DNA of 64,000 bases from Rhodoferax bucti (GTDB lineage: Bacteria > Pseudomonadota > Gammaproteobacteria > Burkholderiales > Burkholderiaceae_C). Positions 8,809 through 18,226 of the stretch are shown one piece after another. Numbering within the stretch: the first letter of the stretch is position 1; each line of letters begins with the position of its first letter. A program made the translations under genes and the position numbers. Location: NCBI RefSeq assembly GCF_005876985.1, contig NZ_VAHD01000002.1, positions 310,001 to 374,000 of the forward strand, in the 5' to 3' direction. The notes beneath the pieces were generated by a model that had not been told where the DNA came from, searched no databases, and saw only the letters and a list, made by a program, of their open reading frames with translations.

Positions 8809-9212
8809 CCCAAGCACCCGCCATTCCGCTCCCCCGCAGCTGCGAGGTCAGCCAGAAGTTCTTCTTTGATGCTGCGCACACTCTCAAGCGCACGGTGGAT
8901 GACGCCGAAGAAATTGCCGGAAGCCGCCGCATCCACGGCCACACCTACCACGCTGAAGTGACGGTGGCCGGCAGCGCCGATGCCGACACCGGCATGGTGG
9001 TGGACCTGGGTCATTTGCGTAACGCCATTCAGGTGCTGCGACCTCAGCTGGACCATCACTTGCTGGACGAAGTGGAAGGCCTCGGTCCCGGCACGTTGGA
9101 AAATTTGGCTGCGTTCATCTGGCGCGCTATGGCTGCCGAGTTTCCGGGCCTGTCGCAAGTGCGCGTCTGGCGCGATGGCATTGGCGACAGCTGCACGCTG
9201 CGCGCTCACTGA
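8805..9212 (+). CDS. queD: 6-carboxytetrahydropterin synthase (QueD/PTPS family)
   Basis: A 135-residue tunnelling-fold enzyme of the PTPS family that converts dihydroneopterin triphosphate to 6-carboxytetrahydropterin, the substrate of QueE. Zinc ligands are visible in FDAAHTL near residue 24 and HGHTYH near 48-52. The residue four positions before HGH is Ser (GSRRIHGH), where E. coli QueD has its catalytic Cys (KCGRLHGH). The only cysteines are near the N-terminus (RSCEVS) and the C-terminus (GDSCTL). The ATG overlaps the queE stop, so the pair is translationally coupled. Confidence 0.87.
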   Translation: MTQAPAIPLPRSCEVSQKFFFDAAHTLKRTVDDAEEIAGSRRIHGHTYHAEVTVAGSADADTGMVVDLGHLRNAIQVLRPQLDHHLLDEVEGLGPGTLENLAAFIWRAMAAEFPGLSQVRVWRDGIGDSCTLRAH

Positions 9213-9276
9213 TTTTTCAGCGCTTGGTACAGACATTGCTGCTACGCCACTTCCTGCGTCTTTGAAGCTCACCACC

Positions 9277-10599
9277 ATGAACGCCTATCGCGCCTCCCTT
9301 CTCTGGTTTGCCCCCCGCAGCGAGGGCGTGGCCCGTGCCTTGTATGAGCAAGACGGCCTGCTGGTCGTCGGCCCCGACGCTCAAGGCCGCCAGGTGGTGC
9401 AGGCCGTCGGTGCGTACAGCACCGTATCAAAGCAGTACCCGCAGGTGCCGGTACAGCATTTTCCCGGGCGCATCATCGCGCCGGGGTTTATTGACCTGCA
9501 CATCCACTACCCGCAGATCGATGTCATCGGGTCGCCCGCCAGCGGTTTGCTGCCCTGGCTGGAGAACTACACCTTTCCAGAAGAAAATCGCTTCTCAGCC
9601 CAGGACCACAGTGCGCAAGCAGCTACGTTTTTTGTAGCAGAGCTGCTGCGCAACGGGGTCACCACCGCGCTCACCTTTGCCACTTCGCACCCCGAATCGG
9701 TCAACGCCTTGTTCACCGAGGCGCAAGCACGACACATGCGCCTGATCACCGGGCTGGTGCTGATGGACCGCCATGCGCCGGACTACCTGGTGAACCAGGG
9801 GCAGGGCAGCGTGAGCGGCACCGAGCAAAGCCTGCGCGACACCGAGTCGCTGATCCAGCGCTGGCACGGCGTGGATCGCCTGGGTTACGCCATTACGCCG
9901 CGCTTTGCGCCCACCAGTACCGATGCCCAGTTGCGCGGCGCGGGCGAGTTGGCCAAGCAATACGGAGATGTGTGGATCCAAAGCCATGTGGCCGAGAACA
10001 AGGACGAAATCACCTGGGCGCGCGAGCTGTTCCCGGCATCCCGCTCCTACCTCGCCACCTACGACGATTTCGGCCTAATGCGCGACCGCGCCATCTACGC
10101 CCACTGCATCCATTTTGATGATGATGATCGCGCTCTGATGCGCGACACCGGCGCGGCCGCGGCCATCAGCCCCACCAGCAACTTGTTCTTGGGTAGCGGA
10201 TTCTTTGACTACGAAGGTGCCGACCGCGTGGGCTATCACTACGGCCTGGCCAGCGATGTGGGCGGTGGCACGTCGTTCAGCCCCTTCCACACCATGCTGG
10301 CTGCGTATTACGTGGGCCGGGAGGGCCAGACCAAGCCCGGCCTCTCGCTCTCGCCCCAGCACCTATGGTGGCAGCACACTGCCGGTGCCGCAGGCGCTTT
10401 GGGGCTGGATGGCGCGAACGGTGGGCCTGCAGTGGGCAACCTGCTGCCCGGTTGCGAGGCCGACTTCGTGGTGCTCAACCCCCAAGCCACACCACTGCTG
10501 GCCCGCAAGACGGCGTTGGCGTCCAACCTCGACGAGCTGCTGTTCAGTCTGATCGTGTTGGGTGACGACCGCTTGGTCGAGAAGACCGTCATCTCGTAA
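9277..10599 (+). CDS. guaD: Guanine deaminase
   Basis: A 440-residue amidohydrolase that deaminates guanine to xanthine. Metal-binding and catalytic motifs include PGFIDLHIHYPQ (HxH) near residue 73, a histidine in QSHVAENKDE near 235, AHCIHFDDDD near 278 and SDVGGGTSFS near 325. An amidohydrolase-type beta-barrel segment with VLNPQATPL closes the C-terminus. The start MNAYRASLLW was chosen because upstream in-frame sequence overlaps queD in another frame. With the deaminase at 6835 and the importer upstream it forms a purine-salvage neighbourhood. Confidence 0.93.
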   Translation: MNAYRASLLWFAPRSEGVARALYEQDGLLVVGPDAQGRQVVQAVGAYSTVSKQYPQVPVQHFPGRIIAPGFIDLHIHYPQIDVIGSPASGLLPWLENYTFPEENRFSAQDHSAQAATFFVAELLRNGVTTALTFATSHPESVNALFTEAQARHMRLITGLVLMDRHAPDYLVNQGQGSVSGTEQSLRDTESLIQRWHGVDRLGYAITPRFAPTSTDAQLRGAGELAKQYGDVWIQSHVAENKDEITWARELFPASRSYLATYDDFGLMRDRAIYAHCIHFDDDDRALMRDTGAAAAISPTSNLFLGSGFFDYEGADRVGYHYGLASDVGGGTSFSPFHTMLAAYYVGREGQTKPGLSLSPQHLWWQHTAGAAGALGLDGANGGPAVGNLLPGCEADFVVLNPQATPLLARKTALASNLDELLFSLIVLGDDRLVEKTVIS

Positions 10600-10615
10600 G
10601 ATTTGTAAGCCATTG

Positions 10616-10665
10616 AGGCCTCTAGCGCCCGTGGAGTTTGCGCAAGCAGCTCCTGTTTTGATAGC
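10616..10665 (+). repeat. Dispersed palindromic repeat, copy 2 (intergenic)
   Basis: The core is CTAGCGCCCGTGGAGTTTGCGCAAGCAGCT, ending in TTTTGATAGC. It lies between guaD and the MFS transporter gene, in the same orientation as copy 1. Confidence 0.75.
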
Positions 10666-10704
10666 GATGGGTTCCCTGAGCCCTCGCGCCACCCCAAGGA
10701 TTTC

Positions 10705-11916
10705 ATGACGTTGAAAGATGCATCCGCCCCGTTGACCCGGTTTCAAATTACCTTGGTGATTCTGGCGCTCGCGTGTGGTGGCTTCGGTATTGGTACCGGC
10801 GAGTTCGCCATCATGGGCTTGTTGCCGGATGTGGCTGCTACCTTCCAAGTGACCACGCCGCAGGCGGGCTATGTCATCAGCGCCTATGCCTTGGGCGTGG
10901 TGGTCGGCGCGCCGCTGATTGCGATTGCGGGGGCCAAAGCCTCGCGCCGGTCGTTGTTGCTGGTGCTCATGGCGGTGTTCACCGTCGGCAATCTGGCCAG
11001 TGCCCTGGCGCCAGACTTCTGGAGTTTTACCCTGCTGCGCTTTCTGACCGGCTTGCCGCACGGCGCCTACTTCGGGGTGTCGGCGTTGGTGGCGGCCTCG
11101 CTGGTGCCGGTGCAGATGCGGGCGCAGGCGGTTGGCTACGTCATGCTCGGTCTTACCGTGGCCACGTTGTTGGGCACGCCGGTGATGGCGTATTTCGGCC
11201 AGTCGCTCAACTGGCGCGTCTTGTTTTTGTCAGTGGGGCTGATTGGTGCGCTCACTGTCACGCTGATCTGGTTCTACCTGCCGCGCGACCAAGCCCATGA
11301 GGGCGCCAGCGTGATGCGCGAGCTGGTGGCGTTCACCCACCCGCAGGTGCTGCTGACCCTCACCCTGGCCGCCACCGGCTTTGGCGGCATGTTTTCCATC
11401 TTCTCCTACATCGCCAGCACTGCCACCGAGGTGGCGCACATGCCCGCCGTCATGATTCCGTTGATCATGGCCCTGTTCGGCGTCGGCATGAATGTGGGCA
11501 ATGTGGTGGGCTCCAAGCTGGCCGACATTGCGCTGATGGGCACCATCGGGGGCATGCTGGTGTTCAACGTGGTGGTGATGACCTTGTTCAGCCTGACCGC
11601 CGCAACGCCCTGGATGCTGTGCACCTGCACCTTTTTGATCGGGTGCACCTTTGCCGCCGGCCCGGCCATCCAGACCCGCCTGATGGATGTGGCCTCCGAC
11701 GGGCAGACGCTGGCCGCCGCCTCCATGCATTCGGCCTTCAACATTGCCAATGCCTTGGGCGCGTGGCTGGGCGGCTTGGTGATTACCTTGGGTTTTGGCT
11801 ACGCGGCCACCGGCTACGTGGGGGCTGTACTGTCCCTGGTGGGTTTGTTGGTGTTTGCCGCATCGGTGCTGCTGGAGCGGCGCAGCAGCCCGGGTTTGCG
11901 GCCGGTGCTAGACTGA
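10705..11916 (+). CDS. MFS transporter, DHA1 (AraJ/NepI-like) family
   Basis: A 403-residue, roughly 12-segment major facilitator. The first helix reads GGFGIGTGEFAIMGLLP, typical of the AraJ/YdhP/NepI branch, and the loop-2 region after helix two carries ASRRSLLL. Members export sugars, drugs or purine nucleosides. The neighbouring purine genes make purine efflux a reasonable guess, but the sequence does not settle it. A ribosome-binding site AAGGA lies about 5 bases upstream of the ATG. Confidence 0.88.
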   Translation: MTLKDASAPLTRFQITLVILALACGGFGIGTGEFAIMGLLPDVAATFQVTTPQAGYVISAYALGVVVGAPLIAIAGAKASRRSLLLVLMAVFTVGNLASALAPDFWSFTLLRFLTGLPHGAYFGVSALVAASLVPVQMRAQAVGYVMLGLTVATLLGTPVMAYFGQSLNWRVLFLSVGLIGALTVTLIWFYLPRDQAHEGASVMRELVAFTHPQVLLTLTLAATGFGGMFSIFSYIASTATEVAHMPAVMIPLIMALFGVGMNVGNVVGSKLADIALMGTIGGMLVFNVVVMTLFSLTAATPWMLCTCTFLIGCTFAAGPAIQTRLMDVASDGQTLAAASMHSAFNIANALGAWLGGLVITLGFGYAATGYVGAVLSLVGLLVFAASVLLERRSSPGLRPVLD

Positions 11917-11934
11917 CTAAAACCCTTGCATGCT

Positions 11935-12471
11935 ATGAAAAACGATTCCCTGATTCACTGGCATTCCATGTTCATGGGCGTGGCGCTTCTCGCGGCTGCC
12001 CGCTCCAAAGACGCCCGCAAGCGCAATGGCGCCTGCATCGTCAGCCCGGACAACAAGATTTCAGGGGTCGGCTACAACGGTTTGCCGCGTGGTTGTGACG
12101 ATACCGACGAGCACTACTGGCAGGACGACGACAGCGATCCGCTCAACTCCCGCCACAGCTACATCGTGCATGCCGAGCAGAACGCCATCCTCAACTGCAC
12201 CACGCTGCCGCTGCATGGCTCCACCATTTATGCCACCCAGTACCCGTGCCCGCGCTGCGTGCAGTCCATCATCCAGGTGGGTATCAAGCGCGTGGTGTAT
12301 CTGGACAAAAAAGCCCACCAGGACCGCGTCAACGGGGCCTCCGAAAAAATGCTGGCCGATGCGGGGGTAGAGATCGAGTCCCTGCAAGCCTTGCAGCCCG
12401 AGTCGGCCGATTGGTCGGCGGAGCTGGCGCAATTCATTGAAAACTCCACCCAAGGAAAGCCCGCACCATGA
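11935..12471 (+). CDS. dCMP deaminase-like cytidine/deoxycytidylate deaminase family protein
   Basis: A 178-residue zinc deaminase of the ComEB/dCMP deaminase type. The active-site motif HAEQNAIL lies near residue 82 and the second zinc motif PCPRC near 106. The NGLPRGCDD segment is typical of dCMP deaminases. It would supply dUMP for thymidylate synthesis. The ATG at 11935 is preferred over an in-frame TTG nine bases upstream. The stop overlaps the next ATG (ATGA), showing coupling with the metallopeptidase gene. Confidence 0.85.
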   Translation: MKNDSLIHWHSMFMGVALLAAARSKDARKRNGACIVSPDNKISGVGYNGLPRGCDDTDEHYWQDDDSDPLNSRHSYIVHAEQNAILNCTTLPLHGSTIYATQYPCPRCVQSIIQVGIKRVVYLDKKAHQDRVNGASEKMLADAGVEIESLQALQPESADWSAELAQFIENSTQGKPAP

Positions 12472-13373
12472 AATGGGAAGGCAACCGCGAGTCTGACAAC
12501 GTCGAAGATCGCCGCAGCGGTGGCGGAGGGGGCTTCAGTGGCGGCGGCGGCGGGCTCGGTCCCTTGGGTGCGCTGCTGAGCGGGCGGCTGGGCGTGGGTA
12601 CTATCGTGATTGCCTTGTTAGGGGGCTGGGTGCTGGGCATCAACCCCCTGACCATTCTGGGCGTGCTGAGTGGCGATGGCGCGCCAGTCGCCCATGTGCA
12701 GCAAGTGCCTGCCCAGCGCCCTCCAGCCGATGACAAGATGGCCAAATTCGTATCCACCGTGCTGGCAGATACCGAAGACGTGTGGGGTGAGGTTTTTAGC
12801 AAAGGCGGCGGCACCTACCGCAACCCCAAGCTGGTGCTTTTTCGGGGGGCGACGCCCACCGCCTGCGGCCAGGGCCAGAGCGCCATGGGGCCTTTTTATT
12901 GCCCTGCCGATCAAAAGGTCTATATCGACCTCGGTTTTTACGAGACCTTGCAAAAGCAATTGGGCGCGCCGGGCGACTTTGCACAGGCCTATGTGATCGC
13001 CCATGAGGTTGGCCACCATGTGCAAAACCTGCTGGGCATCAGTGCCAAGGTGCAGGAAGCCCGCGGCCGCGCGAGCGCCACCGAGGGCAACGCCCTGAGC
13101 GTGCGCTTGGAGCTGCAGGCGGATTGTTTCGCCGGCGTCTGGGCACACCACGCCAACAATGCCCGCCAGCTGCTGGAAGAGGGCGATGTAGCCGAGGCCA
13201 TGAACGCCGCCGCCAAGATCGGCGACGATGCCTTGCAGCGCGGTTCAGGCCGCGCGGTGGTGCCCGAGAGCTTTACCCACGGCAGCAGTGCCCAGCGCCA
13301 GCGCTGGTTCGACAAGGGCCTGAAAACCGGCAGCGTCAAGGGCTGCGACACGTTTTCTAGCCGGACCATATAG
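12468..13373 (+). CDS. Neutral zinc metallopeptidase, YpfJ family
   Basis: A 301-residue membrane-anchored putative zinc protease (YpfJ/KPN_02809 family). The N-terminus is glycine-rich, one hydrophobic segment covers about residues 41-62, and the zinc motif HEVGHH (HExxH) lies near residue 179 with a downstream [12 protein letters not shown] block holding the likely third ligand. The physiological substrate of this family is unknown. The start codon overlaps the stop of the deaminase gene. Confidence 0.88.
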   Translation: MKWEGNRESDNVEDRRSGGGGGFSGGGGGLGPLGALLSGRLGVGTIVIALLGGWVLGINPLTILGVLSGDGAPVAHVQQVPAQRPPADDKMAKFVSTVLADTEDVWGEVFSKGGGTYRNPKLVLFRGATPTACGQGQSAMGPFYCPADQKVYIDLGFYETLQKQLGAPGDFAQAYVIAHEVGHHVQNLLGISAKVQEARGRASATEGNALSVRLELQADCFAGVWAHHANNARQLLEEGDVAEAMNAAAKIGDDALQRGSGRAVVPESFTHGSSAQRQRWFDKGLKTGSVKGCDTFSSRTI

Positions 13374-13450
13374 CCCCCACGCTCCGCCGCTTTGCGGGTC
13401 GCTGCCCCCCGAGGGGGCTATTTCCCCTTGGGGCGGCCCTTCGTGGAAAT
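13374..13450. repeat. GC-rich palindromic (REP-like) intergenic element
   Basis: After the metallopeptidase stop there is a run of GC-rich palindromes, including GCCCCC (13404-13409) paired with GGGGGC (13413-13418) and CCCCTTGGGG. Similar CCGCTTTGCGGGTCGCTGCC-type elements are common between genes in Comamonadaceae. It could also end transcription. The rest of 13451-13570 holds no gene that I can support. Confidence 0.6.
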
Positions 13451-13570
13451 TGGGAACTAGAGGATAATCGGGATTTGCCCTGACTTCCTTCGGGCGACCC
13501 GCTATCGGATGGATAGCACTCTTTATGGCTATGCCTTACCGATTTGATTACTGAATTGACTCCTACTCCC

Positions 13571-15115
13571 GTGAACTCCAACGAGCTCACCTCGGACACC
13601 CCCACCATGGCTTTCGCCCAGTTGCAACTGGCGGACCCTATCGCCCGCGCAGTGGCCGAAATGGGCTACGAGACCATGACGCCCATTCAGGCGCAGGCCA
13701 TTCCTGTCGTGCTGACCGGCAAAGATGTGATGGGCGCTGCCCAGACCGGTACCGGCAAAACCGCTGCTTTCGCGCTGCCATTGCTGCAGCGGATGATGAA
13801 GCACGAAAACGCCTCCACCTCCCCCGCCCGCCACCCCGTGCGCGCTCTGGTGCTTTTGCCGACCCGCGAGTTGGCGGACCAGGTGGCCCAGCAAGTCAAG
13901 CTGTATGCCAAGTACACCAACCTGCGCAGCGCCGTGGTGTTCGGCGGCATGGACATGAAGCCCCAGACGATCGAGCTGAAAAAAGGCGTCGAAGTGTTGG
14001 TGGCCACTCCCGGCCGTCTGCTGGACCATATCGAAGCCAAAAACGCGGTACTCAACCAGGTGGAGTACGTGGTGCTGGACGAAGCCGACCGCATGCTGGA
14101 CATCGGCTTCCTGCCGGACCTGCAGCGCATCCTGAGCTACCTGCCCAAGACGCGCACCACCTTGCTGTTCAGCGCCACGTTCTCGCCCGAGATCAAGCGC
14201 CTGGCCAATAGCTACCTGCAAAACCCGGTGACCATTGAAGTGGCGCGCTCCAACGCCACAGCTTCCACCGTGGAGCAGCATTTCTACAGTGTGGGTGAGG
14301 ACAACAAGCGCCACGCGCTGCACCAGATCCTGAAACAGCGCGGCATGAAGCAAGCCTTTGTGTTTGTGAACAGCAAGCTGGGTTGTGCCCGCTTGGCCCG
14401 TTCGCTGGAGCGTGAAGGCCTCAAAACCGCTGCGCTGCACGGCGACAAGAGCCAGGACGAGCGCCTCAAGGCGCTGGAAGCCTTCAAAAAAGGCGAAGTC
14501 GATCTGCTGGTGTGTACCGATGTGGCCGCGCGCGGCCTGGACATCAAAGACGTGCCTGCGGTGTTTAACTTCGACATTCCCTTCAACGCCGAAGACTATG
14601 TGCACCGCATTGGCCGCACCGGCCGCGCCGGCGCTTCCGGTTTGGCGGTGACCTTTGTGGGCGGCGGTAACGATGCGCGCCTGCTGGCCGACATTGAAAA
14701 GCTGATCAAGACCAAGATCGAGCTGGAAGCAGTGGAGTTTGACGAAGACCGCCCGGACATCCGCAGCCAAGGCCGTATTAACGATGGCCGCCGCATGTAC
14801 GCCGAAGGCGGCGACAATGGCCGGGGTCCGCGTGCCGAGGGCCGTGGTGATGGTCGGGGCGATCGCGGGGAAGGCCGTGGCCGCAGCCACAGCAATGAGC
14901 GGGATGATGCCTACCGTACCCGGGCTCCCCGTGACCATGGTCGCCCGGCACCCGCACCGCGCGATCCGTTTTTTGACAAGCCTTACGAGCCCAGCGCCCC
15001 GGCCACCGAGGCCGCTGCACCCTCGTGGGAAACTGCCGCCAAGCCTGCTGGCCGCAGCATTTCTGCCAACATCAAGCCCAAGCGCAAGGTAGCGGCGCTG
15101 TTCAAGTCCGCCTGA
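13571..15115 (+). CDS. rhlE: DEAD-box ATP-dependent RNA helicase, RhlE type
   Basis: A 514-residue RNA helicase. In order it shows the Q motif (TPIQAQAIP), motif I AQTGTGKT, motif Ia PTRELA, Ib TPGR, motif II DEAD (VLDEADRML), motif III SAT, and motif VI HRIGRTGRAG, followed by an Arg/Gly-rich tail from about residue 405. RhlE-type helicases act in ribosome assembly and RNA decay. The start is uncertain: a GTG at 13571, an ATG at 13607 (MAFAQLQLAD) and a TTG at 13544 are in frame, none with a clear ribosome-binding site. Confidence 0.9.
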   Translation: MNSNELTSDTPTMAFAQLQLADPIARAVAEMGYETMTPIQAQAIPVVLTGKDVMGAAQTGTGKTAAFALPLLQRMMKHENASTSPARHPVRALVLLPTRELADQVAQQVKLYAKYTNLRSAVVFGGMDMKPQTIELKKGVEVLVATPGRLLDHIEAKNAVLNQVEYVVLDEADRMLDIGFLPDLQRILSYLPKTRTTLLFSATFSPEIKRLANSYLQNPVTIEVARSNATASTVEQHFYSVGEDNKRHALHQILKQRGMKQAFVFVNSKLGCARLARSLEREGLKTAALHGDKSQDERLKALEAFKKGEVDLLVCTDVAARGLDIKDVPAVFNFDIPFNAEDYVHRIGRTGRAGASGLAVTFVGGGNDARLLADIEKLIKTKIELEAVEFDEDRPDIRSQGRINDGRRMYAEGGDNGRGPRAEGRGDGRGDRGEGRGRSHSNERDDAYRTRAPRDHGRPAPAPRDPFFDKPYEPSAPATEAAAPSWETAAKPAGRSISANIKPKRKVAALFKSA

Positions 15116-15131
15116 TCGCGGATGGGTAGGC

Positions 15132-15986
15132 TCAGTCCCCGGGCGGTTGGGATTGGGCGCACTTCACTTGCAGTAGCTCGGTGTCCAGCCCGCCATCGGT
15201 GGTGGGGGACACCCGCAGCGCACTCAGGCAGCCCCCCCAGACGCAGCCGCTGTCCAGCGAAAACACGTCGTTGCGGTTGAGCCAGCCCAGCGTGGACCAG
15301 TGGCCGAATGCCACTACATGGTCTGCCGTTTGCCGATCCGGCGCATCGAACCAGGGCACATAGCCTTCGGGCGTATCCGCCAAACCACCGGAGTGGGCAA
15401 ATTCCATGGCGCCTTCCGGGGTGCAATAGCGCATGCGGGTGAGGGCGTTCACGATGACCCGCAGCCGGTCGGCGCCTTGCAGGCTGTCGCTCCAACGGTC
15501 CGGGCCATTGCCATACATCTGCGGGAAGAAGCTGGCGGCGTCCGGGCTTTGCAATACGGCTTCTACCTCGCCGGCCAGTGCTATGGTTTTAGTAGCTGTC
15601 CACGCAGGCAGGACGCCCGCATGGAGCATTAAAAGCTCTTTTTTCCCTACCGTTTCCAGCAGCGCCAACTTTTGCTGGTGCAGCCAGTGCAACAGGGCCG
15701 GGGCGTCTTCGGCCTGCAGTAGCTCGGTCAGCGTGTCCTTTTTGCCAGGCTTGCGCACGCCGTAGTGCGTGGCCAGCAGGTGCAGGTCGTGGTTACCCAG
15801 CACGCTGCGCGCCGCATTGCCATAGCGCATCAGCCGGCGCAGCACCTGTGCAGACTCCGGGCCGCGGTTGACCAGGTCGCCCAGCAGGTAGAGCGTGTCG
15901 CGGCTGGGGGAGAAGTCGATCAACTGGGTGAGCCGCTCCAGCGCGCTGTCGCAGCCCTGAACATCACCGATAAGGTACATTGCCAT
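15132..15986 (-). CDS. apaH: Symmetrical bis(5'-nucleosyl)-tetraphosphatase
   Basis: A 284-residue metallophosphatase that splits Ap4A into two ADP. The motifs GDVQGC (residues 7-12), GDLVNRGP and GNHD are those of the calcineurin-like phosphoesterase fold. The start MAMYLIGDV is taken by homology; the frame stays open upstream to 17300, but that part is the shadow of the opposite gene. The gene is divergent from the CorC-type gene with only 24 bp between, and convergent with rhlE. It contains a degenerate in-frame copy of the dispersed repeat near residues 120-135. Confidence 0.92.
   Translation of the reverse strand: MAMYLIGDVQGCDSALERLTQLIDFSPSRDTLYLLGDLVNRGPESAQVLRRLMRYGNAARSVLGNHDLHLLATHYGVRKPGKKDTLTELLQAEDAPALLHWLHQQKLALLETVGKKELLMLHAGVLPAWTATKTIALAGEVEAVLQSPDAASFFPQMYGNGPDRWSDSLQGADRLRVIVNALTRMRYCTPEGAMEFAHSGGLADTPEGYVPWFDAPDRQTADHVVAFGHWSTLGWLNRNDVFSLDSGCVWGGCLSALRVSPTTDGGLDTELLQVKCAQSQPPGD
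15580..15627 (-). repeat. Dispersed palindromic repeat, degenerate copy inside apaH
   Basis: GTAGCTGTCCACGCA matches the family core GTAGCTGTTCGCGCA in 13 of 15 positions, and the flanking CTATGG...GGAGC pieces fit loosely. The encoded apaH residues remain in frame. Confidence 0.45.
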
Positions 15987-16010
15987 GGTCGTGATTCTCG
16001 CTGGCCTTTC

Positions 16011-17312
16011 ATGGATTTTTTGATCATTCTTGTCCTCACTTTGCTCAATGGCGTGTTCGCCATGTCCGAGTTGGCGCTCACGGCCAGCCGCAAAGTCCGT
16101 TTGCAGACCATGGTCGAGGCGGGGGACAAGGGGGCCAAGGCGGCGCTGGCGCTGCTGGACAACCCCACGCAGTTTTTGTCGGTGGTGCAGGTGGGCATTA
16201 CGTCCATCGGCATGCTCAACGGCATCGTGGGCGAGGCGGCGTTCAGCGATGGCGTGTCGCAGTGGCTGGAGGCGAACTTCACCATGTCGCACCGGGTGGC
16301 CGAGGTGTCTGCCACGGCGCTGGTGGTCACGGGCATTACCTTCATCACCATCTTGTTCGGGGAACTGGTGCCCAAGCGCATCGGGCAGCTTTACCCCGAA
16401 ACGGTAGCCCGCGCGCTGGCCATTCCCATGACCTGGGTGGCCACCGGTGCCAAACCTTTTGTGAAGCTGCTGGCCTATGCCACCCACACCACCTTGCAGT
16501 TGTTGCGCCTCACGGCCACGGACAACCGCGCGGTGACGGAAGAAGAAATCTCGGCCAGCCTCGAAGAGGGCGTAGACGCCGGCATCATCGAAGAGCATGA
16601 GCACCAGATGGTGCGCAATGTGTTCCACCTCGACGACCGGCCGCTGACCAGCATGATGCTGCCCCGCGTGGATATTGACTGGTTGGATGCTTCGCTCTCG
16701 GTCAAAGACGCCTTGCAGCGAGCCTCCGGCACCGGACAAGGGCTCAGCCACTCTTGGTACCCGGTGTGCCGGGGCTCTTTGGACAATGTGGTGGGTTTGG
16801 TGAGCGTGTCGCGCTTGCTGGCAGCGGGTGCGGAGCACACCGGCGCTCTGGATTCGCTGGCGGAGCAGGCGGTGTTTGTGCCCGAAACGCTCACGGGCAT
16901 GGAGCTGATTGAGCAGTTCCGCGTCAAGTCGGCGCGCATGGTGTTTGTGGTGGACGAGTACGGCGTGGTGCAAGGCCTGATGACGCCGCACGACCTGCTG
17001 GAGGCCATTACCGGTGAGCTCAAGCCCGATGCCCAGGAGCAGGCGTGGGCCACTCTGCAAGATGATGGGCAATGGTTGCTGGACGGCCTGATGCCGGTAG
17101 GCGAACTCAAAGCCCGGTTGGATATTGAAGACGATTTGCCGGACGAAGAACGTGGCCGCTACAACACCCTGGCCGGCTTGTTGATGGCGGTGACCGGCCA
17201 GCTGCCCCAGCCCGGCGCCTTGGTGGTGGTGGGGGAGTGGACCTTTGAGGTGGTGACCCTGGAAGGCCGCCGTATCGACCAGGTGCGGGCGTACCGCCAT
17301 GTGGCCACCTAG
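16011..17312 (+). CDS. CorC/TlyC-type hemolysin-family membrane protein with CBS domains
   Basis: A 433-residue inner-membrane protein of the UPF0053/CorC family. An N-terminal DUF21 domain with about four transmembrane segments (residues 1-150, beginning MDFLIILVLTLLNGVFAMSE) is followed by paired CBS domains (about 195-335) and a C-terminal CorC_HlyC domain. These proteins are linked to Mg/Co transport or resistance. The ATG at 16011 is used; the longer in-frame reading frame from 15765 runs over apaH. It ends 24 bp before the convergent YdcF-like gene. Confidence 0.9.
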   Translation: MDFLIILVLTLLNGVFAMSELALTASRKVRLQTMVEAGDKGAKAALALLDNPTQFLSVVQVGITSIGMLNGIVGEAAFSDGVSQWLEANFTMSHRVAEVSATALVVTGITFITILFGELVPKRIGQLYPETVARALAIPMTWVATGAKPFVKLLAYATHTTLQLLRLTATDNRAVTEEEISASLEEGVDAGIIEEHEHQMVRNVFHLDDRPLTSMMLPRVDIDWLDASLSVKDALQRASGTGQGLSHSWYPVCRGSLDNVVGLVSVSRLLAAGAEHTGALDSLAEQAVFVPETLTGMELIEQFRVKSARMVFVVDEYGVVQGLMTPHDLLEAITGELKPDAQEQAWATLQDDGQWLLDGLMPVGELKARLDIEDDLPDEERGRYNTLAGLLMAVTGQLPQPGALVVVGEWTFEVVTLEGRRIDQVRAYRHVAT

Positions 17313-17336
17313 GCCGGCAACACAGCCCGCCTGTGC

Positions 17337-18107
17337 CTACAGCCTGCCAGCCAGGCGGTAGGCAACCAGCCCTATCAGTTCGTTGAGCACCAGCTGCCAG
17401 TCTGACACGCCGCCTTGCAGCGAATACCGGGTCCACACCACCGGGAATTCCGCCCGGTAGTCCACCGGGTAGGCGGTGACATTCCAACCGGCTTTTTCAA
17501 AGGTGGCCATGGAGCGCGGCATATGCCACGCCGAGGTCAATAGCAACCAGCGTGCGCGGGGGTCTACCCCTGGCAGCCGGGCGGTGAGCAGCGCATTTTC
17601 ATAGGTGTTGCGCGACACCGCTTCGTAGCGCACCTGGCTGGCAGGAATCCGGAAGCTCTCGTAAAACACCCGCGCCCGCTCGGCCTCGCTGGGGCCGCCG
17701 CCTTGCGGATCGCCCTCGCCACCGGTGTAAATCAGTGGCAGCTGCGGGTGTCGCAGCGCCAGTGCGGCAGACACGGCAAGCCGCTCACCGCCGTCGTTGA
17801 TCAGCGCGTGGGCATGGTTTTGCTGCACCCGCCCGGCCGCCGTTCCGCCACCCAGCACCACCACGCCGGCGTAGCCCTGCACATCGGCGTTCAGCGGTAT
17901 TTCGGGATAGCGCGCCTCCAGCTGGCGAATCAGCAGCTCCGGCAAGGGCTGCCAGCCGATCAGCACCAGCAGCCCGATGCCCGCACCCAGCAAGGGCCTC
18001 ACCGCGCGCGGACGCCGCGCCGCGAGCACCCAGGTCGCAGCCAACAGCAGCAACAGCCAGAACAAAGGCTGGGTGAACCACCCCACGAGCTTGGAAAAAA
18101 TAAACAT
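17337..18107 (-). CDS. YdcF/SanA family (DUF218) membrane protein
   Basis: A 256-residue envelope protein with an N-terminal pair of hydrophobic segments (about 10-27 and 35-55) and a DUF218 domain with the motifs VVLGGG, GEGD and TSAWHMPRSM. The family (YdcF, SanA, ElyC) is tied to envelope and peptidoglycan biogenesis; the biochemical role is unsettled. An upstream in-frame ATG at 18149 would add 14 residues; the ATG at 18107 places the hydrophobic segment at the N-terminus as usual. Confidence 0.85.
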   Translation of the reverse strand: MFIFSKLVGWFTQPLFWLLLLLAATWVLAARRPRAVRPLLGAGIGLLVLIGWQPLPELLIRQLEARYPEIPLNADVQGYAGVVVLGGGTAAGRVQQNHAHALINDGGERLAVSAALALRHPQLPLIYTGGEGDPQGGGPSEAERARVFYESFRIPASQVRYEAVSRNTYENALLTARLPGVDPRARWLLLTSAWHMPRSMATFEKAGWNVTAYPVDYRAEFPVVWTRYSLQGGVSDWQLVLNELIGLVAYRLAGRL

Positions 18108-18226
18108 GAAATCTATGGGAGGCCACAAGTTGATAGAAAGTTTTGGCATCGAAATGCGGTTTTATTCAACACAAAAAAACGAATTTTCGATAAAGTCGAT
18201 TTAAATGTTTTAATTCATTTAATTCC

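Noticed and set aside
9613-9660. A copy of the dispersed repeat inside guaD (AGCTACGTTTTTTGTAGC)
   Set aside because: The encoded residues are normal for guanine deaminases, so the palindrome may be chance.
15987-17300. N-terminal extension of apaH to 722 residues
   Set aside because: The extension is opposite the CorC-type gene and has shadow composition; MAMYLIGDVQG is the normal ApaH start.
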